A stretch of DNA of 64,000 nucleotides, taken from Amycolatopsis sp. CA-128772. GTDB lineage: Bacteria; Actinomycetota; Actinomycetes; Mycobacteriales; Pseudonocardiaceae. Where the stretch lies: NCBI RefSeq assembly GCF_002904295.1, contig NZ_PPHG01000052.1:1-64000 (forward strand), written 5' to 3'. Of the stretch, positions 25,793 to 34,211 are shown piece after piece. The number at the start of each line of letters is the position of its first letter. Within the stretch, counting starts at the first letter, position 1. The notes under the pieces were generated by a model. The model did not search any database. It was not told the origin of the DNA and was given only the letters and a program-made list of their open reading frames with translations. The position numbers and the translations under genes were made by a program.

Positions 25793-28700
25793 TCAGCAGC
25801 CCGGCCGGAAGGGATCGCCTCCGTAGTACCGGTTCCAGACGAACCGGGCGTCCACCCCGGCCGTTTCCGCGCAGACCCGGCGGGCCAGCCGCTCGGGGTC
25901 GGTTTCCCACACCAGGGCGGTTCCGTCCCGGCCTCCCGAGACGACGGTGTGGCCGTCCGGCACGAACGCGACGGACGTGACGCGGTCCCCGTGCCCGTAG
26001 AGGTTGCTCAGCAGCTCCGGCTGACCCGGCTCGGTGATGTCCCACAACCGGACGACGTGGTCATCGTCGGCGGTCACCAGCCGGTGCCCGCCGGCCGGGC
26101 CGAACGCGATCGAGCTGACCGGGCCGGGGTGCGGGAGCTCCGAGAGCCGCTTCGGCACTTCACCGGGCCGGCCGACGTCCCACAGCAGGACGTCCTTGTC
26201 GGTGCCGCCGGTCGCCAGCACCTTGCCGTCCGGGCTGAACGCCACCGCCCACACGTAGTCGCGGTGGCCGGTCAGGGTGACCCGGAGTTTCGCCGCGTGG
26301 GGGCTGCTCACGTCCCAGAGCCGGACCGTCGCGTCGAGCCCACCGCTGGCCAGGGTCCGGCCGTCGGGGCTGTAGCTCAGCGACTCCACCTCGCCGCTGT
26401 GCCCCGCGAGCTCGGCGATCCGCTGCGGTGCCCGCGGGTCACCGATGTCCCACAGGCGGACCATTTCGTCGCTGCCGGCGACGGCGAGCGTCCGGTCGTC
26501 GGGGCTGAACGCCACCGCCTTGAGGAGCGTGCCGGGCGCCTCGATGGTGCCGAGACGCCGGGGAGCGCCCGGCTCGCGCAGGTCCCAGAGCTGCGCGGTC
26601 CCGTCGTCGCTCGCGGTGGCCAGCAGCCGCCCCTGCCTGCTGAACGTCACGGCGAGGACCTTCGCCCGGTGCTCGCGGAGTTCGACGGGCGGCCCCGGCC
26701 GGCCGAGGTCCCGGATCTGGACGACCGTGTCGGACCCGGCGGTCGCCAGGACGGCGCCGTCGGCGCTGGCCGCGACGTCCTCGATGCCGACGGGGCCGCC
26801 GTGGTGCAGGCCCGGGCCGTCGAGTTCGGCCAGCTTGCTGCTGCCGCCCGCGCTCGTGGCGGCGACCGCGCCGCCGTCCGGGCGGAAGGCCAGCGACCGG
26901 ACGGGCCCGTCCACGCCGGCCACGGTGCGGGTGGGCCCGGTGTGCGCGGGATCGGAGACGTCCATGACGGTGACCGCGCGGTCGAAGCCGCCGAATGCGA
27001 GGGTGCGGCCGTCCGGGCTGAACGCCACGGCGGTCATCCACTGCCCGAGGTAGCCGAACGCCGTGAGCACGCGCAACTTCCCCGGCGTACCGGCGTCCCA
27101 GAGCTTGACGTCCGAGTCGTCCCCGACGCTGGCGAGCGTGCGCCCGTCCGGGCTGAACGCGACCGACTCGACCGCCGCGGTGTGGCCGGGGACGACGACC
27201 GGTGCTCCGGGCCGGCCGGGCGCGGAGACGTCCAGCAGGCGGATGCCGCCGTCGTCACCGGCCGCGGCCAGGGTGCGGGCGTCCGGGCTGAAGGCCACCG
27301 ACCGGACGCCGGTGGCCAGGTCGGTCCGCGACAGCTCGTGCGGGTGCGCGGGCGTGACGTCCCACAGCCGGACCGTCCGGTCCCGGCTGCCCGAGGCGAG
27401 GGTGCGGCCGTCCCGGCCGAACTGCAGGGAGACCACGGCGCCGGCGTGCCCGGGCAACCGGGTGAGCAGGACCGGCCGGTCGGGATCGCCGACGTCCCAG
27501 AGGAAGATGCCCCGCTCGGCGCCCGAGCTGGCCAGCACCCGGCCGTCGGGGCTGAACGCGATCGCGTTCACCGCGTCGGTGTGGCCGGGCAGCCGGGCCT
27601 TCCGGACCGGGTACCGCGGTGCCGAGGTGTCCCACAGCAGGATTTCGTGGTCGTCACCGGCCGTCGCCAGCAGCTTGCCGTTCCGGGCGTACGCCACCGC
27701 GTTCACCGATCCGGTGTGCCCGGGCAGCGTTGTCCCGTAGGGCACCTGGAACGCGCTGAGCAGGCTGCTGCGGGCCGCGGTGGTCGGCGAAAGGCGGTAG
27801 GCCGCCAGCGCCAGCTGCGCGCCGAGGAGGGTGTCGCTGGAGCGCAGCTCGTTGAGCGCGGTGCCCGCGGCCTGGTCGGCGATCGAGTTCGTGTGCTGCC
27901 GGACCGAACGCGACCAGGCGACCAGGCTGTAGCCCGCGAAGCACACCACCAGCACCGCGACCGTCACCAAGGCCGCGACCAGCTGCTGGCGTCGCCGGGT
28001 CCGGCGGCGTTCCGCGGCGTGCACCTCGTCCTCGCGCACGATCGACTGCTCGAGGAACTCGGCCGCGTACGCCGGCAGGTCCGCCTCCGCCGCGCCGGGA
28101 CCCGCCCACTCGCGGACGCTCGCCAGCTTCGGGTTCCGGTAGAGGTCGCCGGGGTGCCGGCCGTCGCGGCGCCAGGCCGTCGCCGCTTCGAGCAGCTGCT
28201 GCCGCGCGAACAGGCGGACCTCGCTCTCCCGGATCCACTCCTGCAGGGCGGGCCATTCGCGCAACAGGGCTTCGTGGGTGATCTCGGCGGTCTTCCCGGT
28301 CACCGTGACCAGGCGGTTCGCCGCCAGCCGGTCGAGGGCGGCCCGGGTGGCCTCGTCGCGGAGCTCGCTCAGGTCGACGCGTTGGCGGGTGTGTTCGGCG
28401 CCCTCGCCGATCCGGACCAGCCGGAGCAGCAGCCGCTTCATCACGGCTTCCTCCTCCGCGCCGAGGTTCAGCAAGGCGCCTTCGACCGTGGTCAGGATCG
28501 CGCCGCGCACGCCCCGGACGCTCTCGTACTCCTTCCGGGTCAGGGTGTCGCCGGTCCGCAGGTCGCAGATCGCCTGCAGGGTGTGCGACAGCAGCGGCAG
28601 CTGACCGGCGGCGTAGGCGGCCTTCGACGTCATGGCCCCGTCGATGCCGAACTCCTTGAGGAGGACGTCGACCAGCCCGGGTTCCCACGCGAGCCCCGCC

Positions 28701-30064
28701 TCTTTCGCGGGGCGTTCGATCGCCTCCCGCAGTTCGCCGGGGGTCATGGCGTTGACCAAAAAGGGGTTGCTCAGCGCCGCGGACAGCTCCTGGTACTCGG
28801 CGCAGCGGTCGAAGAAGTCGATCCGGACGCCCAGGACCACCACGGCCGGCGGCCGGTCTCCGGCCCCGGCCGCCAGCTCGGCCAGGGCCCGGATGAACGC
28901 GTGCCGCTCCTGCTCGTCCGCGCACTGGGTGAAGGTCTCCTCGAACTGGTCGACCACGAGCACGAGCCGGCCCGGCCCGGCGCCGAGCCCGGCGAGTTCG
29001 GCCCGGAGCACGCCGCCGGGGTCGGACGTCGGCCGGAAGAGCACGTACCGCGCCTTGTTCCCCCGCTCGGACAGGGCGCCGCGATCGAGCGCGGGCAGCA
29101 GCCCGGCCTGCAGCAGCGACGACTTCCCGGCCCCGGAGATCGCGGTGACGACGACGATCTCCGGAACGGCCAGCCGCTGCTTCAGCTTGTCCAGCAGCTT
29201 TCCCACCAGCTCGGTCCGGCCGAAGAAGTACCGGGCCAGGCTGCGGTCGAACGCGGCCAGGCCGGGGTAGGGACAGGCGCCGGGCGGCAGGTCGGCCCGG
29301 TCGGACGGCCAGCCGGGCACGCGGGCGCCCGGGGCCACCGCGAGCACGGCGTCGAGGTGCGCGTCCAGCCGGTCGCTCAGCAGGTCGCCGGCGCGCAGCC
29401 GGCCGCGGAAGGCCTCCACCGCGGCCGGGCCGCGGTGGACGGACATCGCGGTGGCGTGCAGGCCGAGCAGGTTCTCCTCCTGGGGCCACTCCGCCAGGTG
29501 CCGCTCCGTCTCCGCGTAGGCCGCCGAGTGGCGGCCGAGTTCCAGCAGGCATTCGACGTGCAGGAGGCACGCCTCCCGCCACTGGCGTTCCAGGGTGTAC
29601 CGGAAGCGCCACAACCGGCCGTTGGCCGCCGCGGCCGACAGGTTTTCCAGCGGCCGCCCGCGCACTTGCGCGAGGGCCGCGCTCAGCTCACGGTGCGCCT
29701 GGGGGTGATCACCGCGCCGGACCGCCGCGCGAGCCGCTTCGACGTGGTCCCCGAAGCGGAAGTAGTCGACGCGGCTCCGGTCGGCCTCCAGGCGGTGCTG
29801 CTTGCCGGAGGCGACGCGCACGGCCCCGCCGGGAAAGTGCGTCCCGAGCGCGTCGCGGACCGCCCGGAGGTGCTTGGCCAGCGAGTTGCTGGCCGGCGGT
29901 TCGTTCCACAGCCAGTCCGCCAGGTCCGCCGCCGAGGCCGGTTTCGGGTGCAGGCACACCAGGGCGGCGAGCACCGCCAGCGGCATCGGCCGCAGCCGGA
30001 GCTGCGCACCCGCCGCGTCGACGACTTCGAGCTCGCCGAAGATCCGGATGGAGGTCTGGTCCAT
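25793..30064 (-). CDS. SARP-type regulator/nSTAND NTPase/WD40 signalling protein
   Basis: The protein has 1423 residues. A winged-helix domain of OmpR/SARP type (1-95) and a BTAD helical domain (100-245) open it. An nSTAND NTPase follows: the hallmark PYPGLAAFD and YFFGRTEL, Walker A AISGAGKSS (308-316) and Walker B LVLVVDQFEE (367-376). One membrane segment lies at 695-717. Fourteen WD40 repeats (GH...VAFSPDGRTLA...LWD) fill residues 780-1400, enough for two seven-bladed propellers. STAND proteins oligomerise on ligand binding, here probably sensed by the propellers. A DNA-binding head and a membrane segment in one chain is unusual. I chose ATG 30064, with AGAGGGG upstream, over the in-frame ATG at 30121. 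The next gene, divergent, encodes a SEFIR protein. Confidence 0.88.
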   Translation of the reverse strand: MDQTSIRIFGELEVVDAAGAQLRLRPMPLAVLAALVCLHPKPASAADLADWLWNEPPASNSLAKHLRAVRDALGTHFPGGAVRVASGKQHRLEADRSRVDYFRFGDHVEAARAAVRRGDHPQAHRELSAALAQVRGRPLENLSAAAANGRLWRFRYTLERQWREACLLHVECLLELGRHSAAYAETERHLAEWPQEENLLGLHATAMSVHRGPAAVEAFRGRLRAGDLLSDRLDAHLDAVLAVAPGARVPGWPSDRADLPPGACPYPGLAAFDRSLARYFFGRTELVGKLLDKLKQRLAVPEIVVVTAISGAGKSSLLQAGLLPALDRGALSERGNKARYVLFRPTSDPGGVLRAELAGLGAGPGRLVLVVDQFEETFTQCADEQERHAFIRALAELAAGAGDRPPAVVVLGVRIDFFDRCAEYQELSAALSNPFLVNAMTPGELREAIERPAKEAGLAWEPGLVDVLLKEFGIDGAMTSKAAYAAGQLPLLSHTLQAICDLRTGDTLTRKEYESVRGVRGAILTTVEGALLNLGAEEEAVMKRLLLRLVRIGEGAEHTRQRVDLSELRDEATRAALDRLAANRLVTVTGKTAEITHEALLREWPALQEWIRESEVRLFARQQLLEAATAWRRDGRHPGDLYRNPKLASVREWAGPGAAEADLPAYAAEFLEQSIVREDEVHAAERRRTRRRQQLVAALVTVAVLVVCFAGYSLVAWSRSVRQHTNSIADQAAGTALNELRSSDTLLGAQLALAAYRLSPTTAARSSLLSAFQVPYGTTLPGHTGSVNAVAYARNGKLLATAGDDHEILLWDTSAPRYPVRKARLPGHTDAVNAIAFSPDGRVLASSGAERGIFLWDVGDPDRPVLLTRLPGHAGAVVSLQFGRDGRTLASGSRDRTVRLWDVTPAHPHELSRTDLATGVRSVAFSPDARTLAAAGDDGGIRLLDVSAPGRPGAPVVVPGHTAAVESVAFSPDGRTLASVGDDSDVKLWDAGTPGKLRVLTAFGYLGQWMTAVAFSPDGRTLAFGGFDRAVTVMDVSDPAHTGPTRTVAGVDGPVRSLAFRPDGGAVAATSAGGSSKLAELDGPGLHHGGPVGIEDVAASADGAVLATAGSDTVVQIRDLGRPGPPVELREHRAKVLAVTFSRQGRLLATASDDGTAQLWDLREPGAPRRLGTIEAPGTLLKAVAFSPDDRTLAVAGSDEMVRLWDIGDPRAPQRIAELAGHSGEVESLSYSPDGRTLASGGLDATVRLWDVSSPHAAKLRVTLTGHRDYVWAVAFSPDGKVLATGGTDKDVLLWDVGRPGEVPKRLSELPHPGPVSSIAFGPAGGHRLVTADDDHVVRLWDITEPGQPELLSNLYGHGDRVTSVAFVPDGHTVVSGGRDGTALVWETDPERLARRVCAETAGVDARFVWNRYYGGDPFRPGC

Positions 30065-30260
30065 GTCCCCCTCTGACGGCCCGGATCTCCGGCTTTTCCG
30101 CCAATTCCGCTGCCAACCCACCGATGGAGTGAACCGAATACCACGATCGGGTACACCTCGCGGTTTCCCGGCTTTTTCCCCTTCACGTTCCCCCTCGCGT
30201 TCCCCCTGCTTCGAGCAGGGTCGCCGCTGTCATCGAGCACCAGCCCAGGAAGGCGACGGC

Positions 30261-30851
30261 ATGAACGACGATCACGAGGCGAGGCCCACGGTGTTCGTGG
30301 CGTACCTGCACGAATCCGAGGACCACCGGGAGTTGGTCATGCGGTTCGCCGCGTTCCTCCGCACCTGCGGGATCGACGCCCGGCTCGACCGCTGGTCCTT
30401 CGGCGGGCGGCAGGACTGGTACCGGTGGGCCCTGGACCTGATCCCGCGGTCCGACTACGTGGTCGTCGTCGCGTCGCCGCGGTGCCGGACCGTCGGCGAC
30501 GGGCAGGGGCCGCCGTGGGACAACATGGGCGGCCAGGCCGAGATGGCCCTGCTGCGGGAACTGCTCCAGCGGGACCGGGCGACCTGGACGCGCAAGCTGC
30601 TCCCGGTGCTGCTGCCCGGCGGCACCTGGGAGGACATCCCGCTCTTCCTCCAGGGCCGGACCGCCGACCACTACCGCGTCGACGCGCTGACCCCCGAGGC
30701 GGCCGAGGACCTGCTGCGCGTGCTCACCGGGCAGCCGCCCTACCCGTCGCCGCCGCTGGGCCCCCTCATCACCCTGCCCCCGCGGAACGGCCGGTCTCAC
30801 CTGTCCGAGGGACACGACACCGGTAACGCCAGCGCGGTAACGGAGCGATGA
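30261..30851 (+). CDS. Small SEFIR-domain protein
   Basis: The protein has 196 residues and is nearly all one SEFIR (TIR-superfamily) domain: TVFVAYLHES at about residue 10, ARLDRWSFGG with QDWYRW, SDYVVVVASP and KLLPVLLPGG. It aligns over its whole length with the C-terminal domain of the protein at 406-1533. It has no N-terminal extra domain, so it may work as an adaptor or effector for a partner. The obvious candidate is the nSTAND/WD40 protein transcribed away from it across a 196-bp spacer. The ATG has AGGAAGG 7 bp upstream. A small gene (30894) follows in the same direction. Confidence 0.75.
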   Translation: MNDDHEARPTVFVAYLHESEDHRELVMRFAAFLRTCGIDARLDRWSFGGRQDWYRWALDLIPRSDYVVVVASPRCRTVGDGQGPPWDNMGGQAEMALLRELLQRDRATWTRKLLPVLLPGGTWEDIPLFLQGRTADHYRVDALTPEAAEDLLRVLTGQPPYPSPPLGPLITLPPRNGRSHLSEGHDTGNASAVTER

Positions 30852-30893
30852 CGAGGACACGGACCGCACGCCCGACAGCAGGAGAACCTTCGC

Positions 30894-31121
30894 GTGGAAA
30901 CACAGTGCCGAGGCCCCATCGACGTGACCCGGGTCGCCGGGTTCGACACCGGCACCGCCGACCCTGATGACCTCCGCCGCGCGGTGACGGCGTCGCCCGG
31001 GTACGCCCGGGCCCGCGCCGAGCAGCAGGCCGCGCTGCTCGACATCGTGCTGGCCGTGGGCACCATCCCGCGGCCGCGGCGACGGCGGCGGCTCGCCGGG
31101 AGGCTGCTCGGCCGCCGGTGA
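30894..31121 (+). CDS. Small basic protein, unknown
   Basis: The protein has 75 residues, starting at GTG with an AGGAGA site 8 bp upstream and 42 bp after the SEFIR stop, so probably co-transcribed. The N-terminal part is acidic and polar, a central helix follows, and the last 18 residues are strongly basic (PRPRRRRRL). No family is recognised. It ends 5 bp before a strong terminator hairpin, which supports it as the last gene of the transcript. Confidence 0.5.
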   Translation: METQCRGPIDVTRVAGFDTGTADPDDLRRAVTASPGYARARAEQQAALLDIVLAVGTIPRPRRRRRLAGRLLGRR

Positions 31122-31126
31122 CAGAA

Positions 31127-31162
31127 AAATCGCCGCACCGTCCGGGGACGGTGCGGCGATTT
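31127..31162. terminator. Strong hairpin terminator
   Basis: A perfect 17-bp inverted repeat (31127-31143 and 31146-31162) starts with an A-run and ends with a T-run on the + strand, so it can terminate both strands. It lies directly behind the small gene at 30894-31121 and downstream of the converging gene at 31379-31732. Confidence 0.85.
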
Positions 31163-31378
31163 CGGTCTGGCGCCGGGTGGGACCGGTCCACCTCTGAGGT
31201 CCGGTGACCGGTCCCACCCGTGCCGGCGTCACACTGCGTCGCCGCGTGCCTGGGACACGGAACCGGAGTGTGCAGCTCGCTCCCTGTTCCGGGCACGCCT
31301 CACGACGTCACGCGCGGCGCCGGATTCCACGCCTCGGCCGGCTTCCGCACACACAACGGGCGGCCGCGGCGCGGAGGC

Positions 31379-31732
31379 TCAGTGGCCCTGGTCCGTGCCG
31401 CCGTCGGCGAGGCCGCTCGACGCGCAGTTGTACGGGGACTCACCTTCGGCCGAGTTCTCGCCCGGCGACAGGATCGGCACGCCGATGCCGTTGAGCGAGT
31501 CGTGGATCGGCACCTGGACGCCGAGGACGTTGATGTCGTTGCCGCACAGGCCGAGCGTGGCGTTGACGTTGTGCAGCAGATCGGTGTTGTTCAGGTTGAG
31601 CAGGCCGAGCTGGCCGGTGTGGCCACCGTGGTGGTGGTCGTGCCCGTCCGGCGTACCGGCGGCTGCGACGCCACCGGCGAGGAAAGCGCCGGCCGCCATG
31701 GCCGCCGTGACGAAACCAACCTTCTTCAGCAT
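31379..31732 (-). CDS. Small secreted protein with chaplin/rodlin-like tail
   Basis: The protein has 117 residues. An N-terminal signal peptide (MLKKVGFVTAAMAAGAFLAG, cut after about residue 26) is followed by a His-rich stretch (HDHHHGGH) and a hydrophobic core containing CGNDINVLGVQVP. Its paralogue at 32605-32973 is about 75% alike in the core. CGN-INV-G and VQVP phrases recall chaplins, the amyloid surfactants of aerial hyphae, but the order differs and the assignment is loose. The two cysteines (LCGN and YNCASS) may form a disulfide. A GGAG site precedes the ATG. Confidence 0.6.
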   Translation of the reverse strand: MLKKVGFVTAAMAAGAFLAGGVAAAGTPDGHDHHHGGHTGQLGLLNLNNTDLLHNVNATLGLCGNDINVLGVQVPIHDSLNGIGVPILSPGENSAEGESPYNCASSGLADGGTDQGH

Positions 31733-32140
31733 GAGTTCTCCTATAATCGACTGATCGACGGTGCATCGGACAGGACGGCAGCAAGGTGTGTTCTCCGTCC
31801 CGCGTGAGGGAAACGTACTGAGACATCCGGGTGAATTCCACCGGTGGCCACCATCGGGTCACCGCCGCACGTCGCTGACCGGGCCATCATTGGCTCGATC
31901 GGGTCACCGATGTTTGGCGGCGGCAAATCGGGGTGGCGGCCCGCGGGCCGTTCGCACACCCGTTCACGCCACAACCACCCTTCGAAAAGCGACGGAATCG
32001 ACGCCGAGGCCGTATTCTTCGAGCACGGAATTCGTTCCTCTGACCCCAGGAGCGGATATCCGGCCGGTGAACCGGCGAGGTCAGAACTCTCAGCCGAACC
32101 CGCAGCCGGGCGACGCCCCAACCTCGCCGGTTCCCAGGTC
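31733..32140. other. Intergenic region upstream of small secreted protein
   Basis: This 408-bp stretch is more AT-rich than its flanks and holds no credible gene on either strand. It contains the 12-bp motif at 31811-31822 shared with the paralogue's upstream region, and a 12-bp direct repeat ATCGGGTCACCG (31853-31864 and 31898-31909). Nothing else is recognised. Confidence 0.6.
31811..31822 (-). promoter_or_regulatory. Motif shared upstream of both small secreted genes
   Basis: CTCAGTACGTTT (minus strand) lies 79 bp upstream of the start at 31732. The same 12 bases lie 62 bp upstream of the paralogue (33035-33046), and an ACGCGG...AACAC..CCTTG pattern follows in both. It is a candidate promoter or activator site; the sigma factor is unknown. 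Confidence 0.5.
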
Positions 32141-32440
32141 CTAGCCCAGGTGGGCGCACAACGCCGCGCGCACGGCGCGTCCGGCGTCCGCATCGGACAA
32201 CCCGGGCTCGGTGGCGCTGCCGGTGGCCACGACGACCGTGGCGACGTCGCGGAGCTTCACGTTGCTCTGCTGCGAAACGGCGACCAGCACGGCGAACGCC
32301 TCCCGGGCGGAGCAGCCGCGGACCAGCATCACCATGCCCTTGGCCTGCTCGATCACCGCCCGCGACGACAGCGCCTCGCGCAGCTGCTCGTTCTCGGCCG
32401 CCGGGTCCACGTCACCGGCCGGGCCACGGTCGTGCTCCAC
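32141..32440 (-). CDS. ANTAR-domain RNA-binding protein
   Basis: The protein has 99 residues. Residues 18-72 form an ANTAR domain: LREALSSRAVIEQAKGMV, then the conserved REAFAVL helix and a final LRDVATVVV helix. ANTAR domains bind dual-hexaloop RNA and act as antiterminators; the protein has no receiver or GAF sensor, so it would be regulated by expression or by partners. The GTG start lacks a strong ribosome site. It sits between the two paralogous small secreted-protein genes and faces the same way, which hints at a regulatory link, unproven. Confidence 0.85.
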   Translation of the reverse strand: MEHDRGPAGDVDPAAENEQLREALSSRAVIEQAKGMVMLVRGCSAREAFAVLVAVSQQSNVKLRDVATVVVATGSATEPGLSDADAGRAVRAALCAHLG

Positions 32441-32471
32441 TCGTCCAGGCTTTCTTTTTCCGCAGCGAAAA

Positions 32472-32504
32472 GCCGCCGCGCGGAAACAGCATCCACGCGG
32501 CGGC
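32472..32504. terminator. Hairpin downstream of small secreted gene
   Basis: A perfect 9-bp GC-rich stem (32472-32480 with 32496-32504) and a 15-nt loop lie about 100 bp beyond the stop of the gene at 32605-32973 and just upstream of the ANTAR start. It is a plausible terminator of the former. Confidence 0.5.
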
Positions 32505-32604
32505 CTTCCTACCGGTCTTCGAGCAGCCGACCTGGGCGGTCCCGCCGTGCACCGGGACCCGTTCGGCTGCCGGGATCCGGCGACGTTGCCGCCGCCGGGG
32601 GAAC

Positions 32605-32973
32605 TCAGTTGCCCTGGCTGGTGCCACCGTCGGCGAGACCGCTCGAGGCGCAGTTGTACGGCGACTCGCCGCTGGCCTCGCTCGCGCCCGGCGACAGGAC
32701 CGGCACGCCGAGGCCGTTCAGGGTGTCGTGCAGCGGAACCTGGACGCCGAGCACGTTGATGTCGTTGCCGCAGACGCCGAGGGTGGCCTGGACGTTGTGC
32801 AGCAGGTCGGTGTCGTTCAGGTTGAGCAGGCCGACCTGGCCGGTGGAGTCGAAGCCGTAGGGGCCCTGGCGGTGGCCGTGCTCGTCGCCCGGCGTACCCG
32901 CGGACGCGATCCCACCGGTGACCAACGCTCCGGCCGCCATGGCGACGGCGACGAAGCCGATTTTCTTCAGCAT
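32605..32973 (-). CDS. Small secreted protein, paralogue of 31379-31732
   Basis: The protein has 122 residues, with a signal peptide (MLKKIGFVAVAMAAG, processed near residue 26) and the same core as its paralogue: GLLNLNDTDLLHNV, then CGNDINVLGVQVPLHD and a C-terminal YNCASSGLADGGT. The region between signal peptide and core differs (HGHRQGPYG). I chose ATG 32973, with a perfect AGGAG site, over the in-frame ATG at 33012. A secreted hydrophobic surface protein, possibly hydrophobin- or chaplin-like in role, is the best guess. Confidence 0.62.
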   Translation of the reverse strand: MLKKIGFVAVAMAAGALVTGGIASAGTPGDEHGHRQGPYGFDSTGQVGLLNLNDTDLLHNVQATLGVCGNDINVLGVQVPLHDTLNGLGVPVLSPGASEASGESPYNCASSGLADGGTSQGN

Positions 32974-33034
32974 GAAATCTCCTCGATAGACAATTGCCGC
33001 GGCGGCATTCAAGGCGTGTTCCGCGTGGCAGCGA

Positions 33035-33046
33035 AAACGTACTGAG
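33035..33046 (-). promoter_or_regulatory. Second copy of the shared upstream motif
   Basis: CTCAGTACGTTT on the minus strand, 62 bp upstream of the start at 32973, is identical to the motif at 31811-31822. Conservation in an otherwise diverged upstream region suggests function in shared control. Confidence 0.5.
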
Positions 33047-33374
33047 GGCCCGGCCGACGTTCCAGCCGGTTCACCGATCGTGTGGGGCGCGCGAACCGCT
33101 GACCGCGGGTCGTATAACTCGAACGAGTGGGCCGGCCGGAACGGGCGCGCGCCAGCGATGGTCCTCCGCGGGCCGCGTGAACCGTCACTACACCGTGTGT
33201 TCTACCCCTCAGGACGCCGCAGCGCATCACTCTTTGGTGTGGGTTCTGCTCGCCGAATTCCGGTCGGAGCGTCACGAATTCCCGAACCCCATCCTTCGAA
33301 AGTGAAGCCACCTCGGCGTTCCTACGCTTTGCCGTGGGCACCTGGCACACGGTGCGGGACGTGAGGAGTCGTTC
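33047..33374. other. Intergenic region before the exopolysaccharide locus
   Basis: This 328-bp stretch has no convincing gene. Its AT-rich parts (33100-33125 and 33215-33300) and its place between divergent genes make it the likely promoter region of the polysaccharide operon. No known operator was recognised. Confidence 0.5.
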
Positions 33375-34211
33375 GTGGTGGATTACGCCGTACTCGTGGC
33401 GTCCGCGGTGCTGTACGCGGTCGGGATCGTCGCGCAGAGCGTCGCGGCCCGGCGGGCCGGGAACCGGCCGGGCGCCGGGCTGGGCCTGCTGGCCCGGCTG
33501 GCCGCCGACCGCCTGTACCTGCTGGGTTTCGCCGGCCAGGCCGGTGGTTTCGCGCTCGCCTTCTTCGCGCGCGCTTCCTTGCCGCTGTACCTGGTCCAGG
33601 CCGCGTCTTCGTCGGCGATCGGGCTGGCCACGGTGTTCGGCGTCGCCGTGCTCGGGTGGCGGATCCGCACCGCGGAGGCGATGACGCTGGTGCTGCTGGC
33701 TTCCGGGCTCGTCGTGCTGGCCGGGTCGTCGGCCCCTTCGGTCGCCACGGACCTCCCGTTCGCCGGGGTGGCCGCGCTGGCGGTGGTGGTGCTCGGGACG
33801 GGCCTGGCCATGGTCCCCGCGGGCCGCGCGGCGACGTTCCTGCCGGCCGCCGTGCTGTCCGGGGTCGCGTTCGCCGTCGTGGCGGTCGCCAGCCGCACCC
33901 TCGCCCACCTCGATCTCGTTGCCCTGCCGGGCAATCCGCTGACCTGGCTGATGCTGGCGGCGGCCGTGCTCGGCCAGGCGTCGATGGCGGTCGCGCTGCA
34001 GCGCGGCCCGGCGGCGGCCGTCGTGGCCACCGCCGACGCGACGACCATCGTGCTCGCGTCGGTCACCGGCATCGCCGTCCTCGGCGACCACGTCGTCGGC
34101 GGCCGCGAGCCGTGGGTGGCCTTCGGGCTGGCCGTGGTCGTGAGCGGCGTCCTGCTGCTCGGCGTGCAGTCGCGTACAGCCACGGCAGCCCTCGCGGGGG
34201 AAGCCGCGTGA
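33375..34211 (+). CDS. DMT/EamA-like multi-span membrane protein
   Basis: The protein has 278 residues and about nine to ten hydrophobic segments evenly spread from residue 3 to 268, typical of drug/metabolite-transporter (EamA-like) proteins. No signal peptide or catalytic motif is visible. It begins the polysaccharide operon at a GTG, and its TGA overlaps the next GTG (GTGA). It may carry a lipid-linked sugar or a precursor; the substrate is not evident. Confidence 0.7.
   Translation: MVDYAVLVASAVLYAVGIVAQSVAARRAGNRPGAGLGLLARLAADRLYLLGFAGQAGGFALAFFARASLPLYLVQAASSSAIGLATVFGVAVLGWRIRTAEAMTLVLLASGLVVLAGSSAPSVATDLPFAGVAALAVVVLGTGLAMVPAGRAATFLPAAVLSGVAFAVVAVASRTLAHLDLVALPGNPLTWLMLAAAVLGQASMAVALQRGPAAAVVATADATTIVLASVTGIAVLGDHVVGGREPWVAFGLAVVVSGVLLLGVQSRTATAALAGEAA

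Noticed and set aside
21271..25980. 1569-codon + strand frame across the FHA, PP2C and GH9 genes
   Set aside because: Out of frame with two well-supported + genes and antisense to a complete GH9 enzyme; no motif of its own.
25664..30076. 1470-codon + strand frame opposite the SARP/nSTAND/WD40 gene
   Set aside because: Antisense to 14 WD40 repeats and an NTPase; its apparent regularity mirrors the WD40 repeat.
31853..31909. 12-bp direct repeat ATCGGGTCACCG as an operator
   Set aside because: Only two copies, 45 bp apart, on the far side of the likely promoter; too weak to claim.
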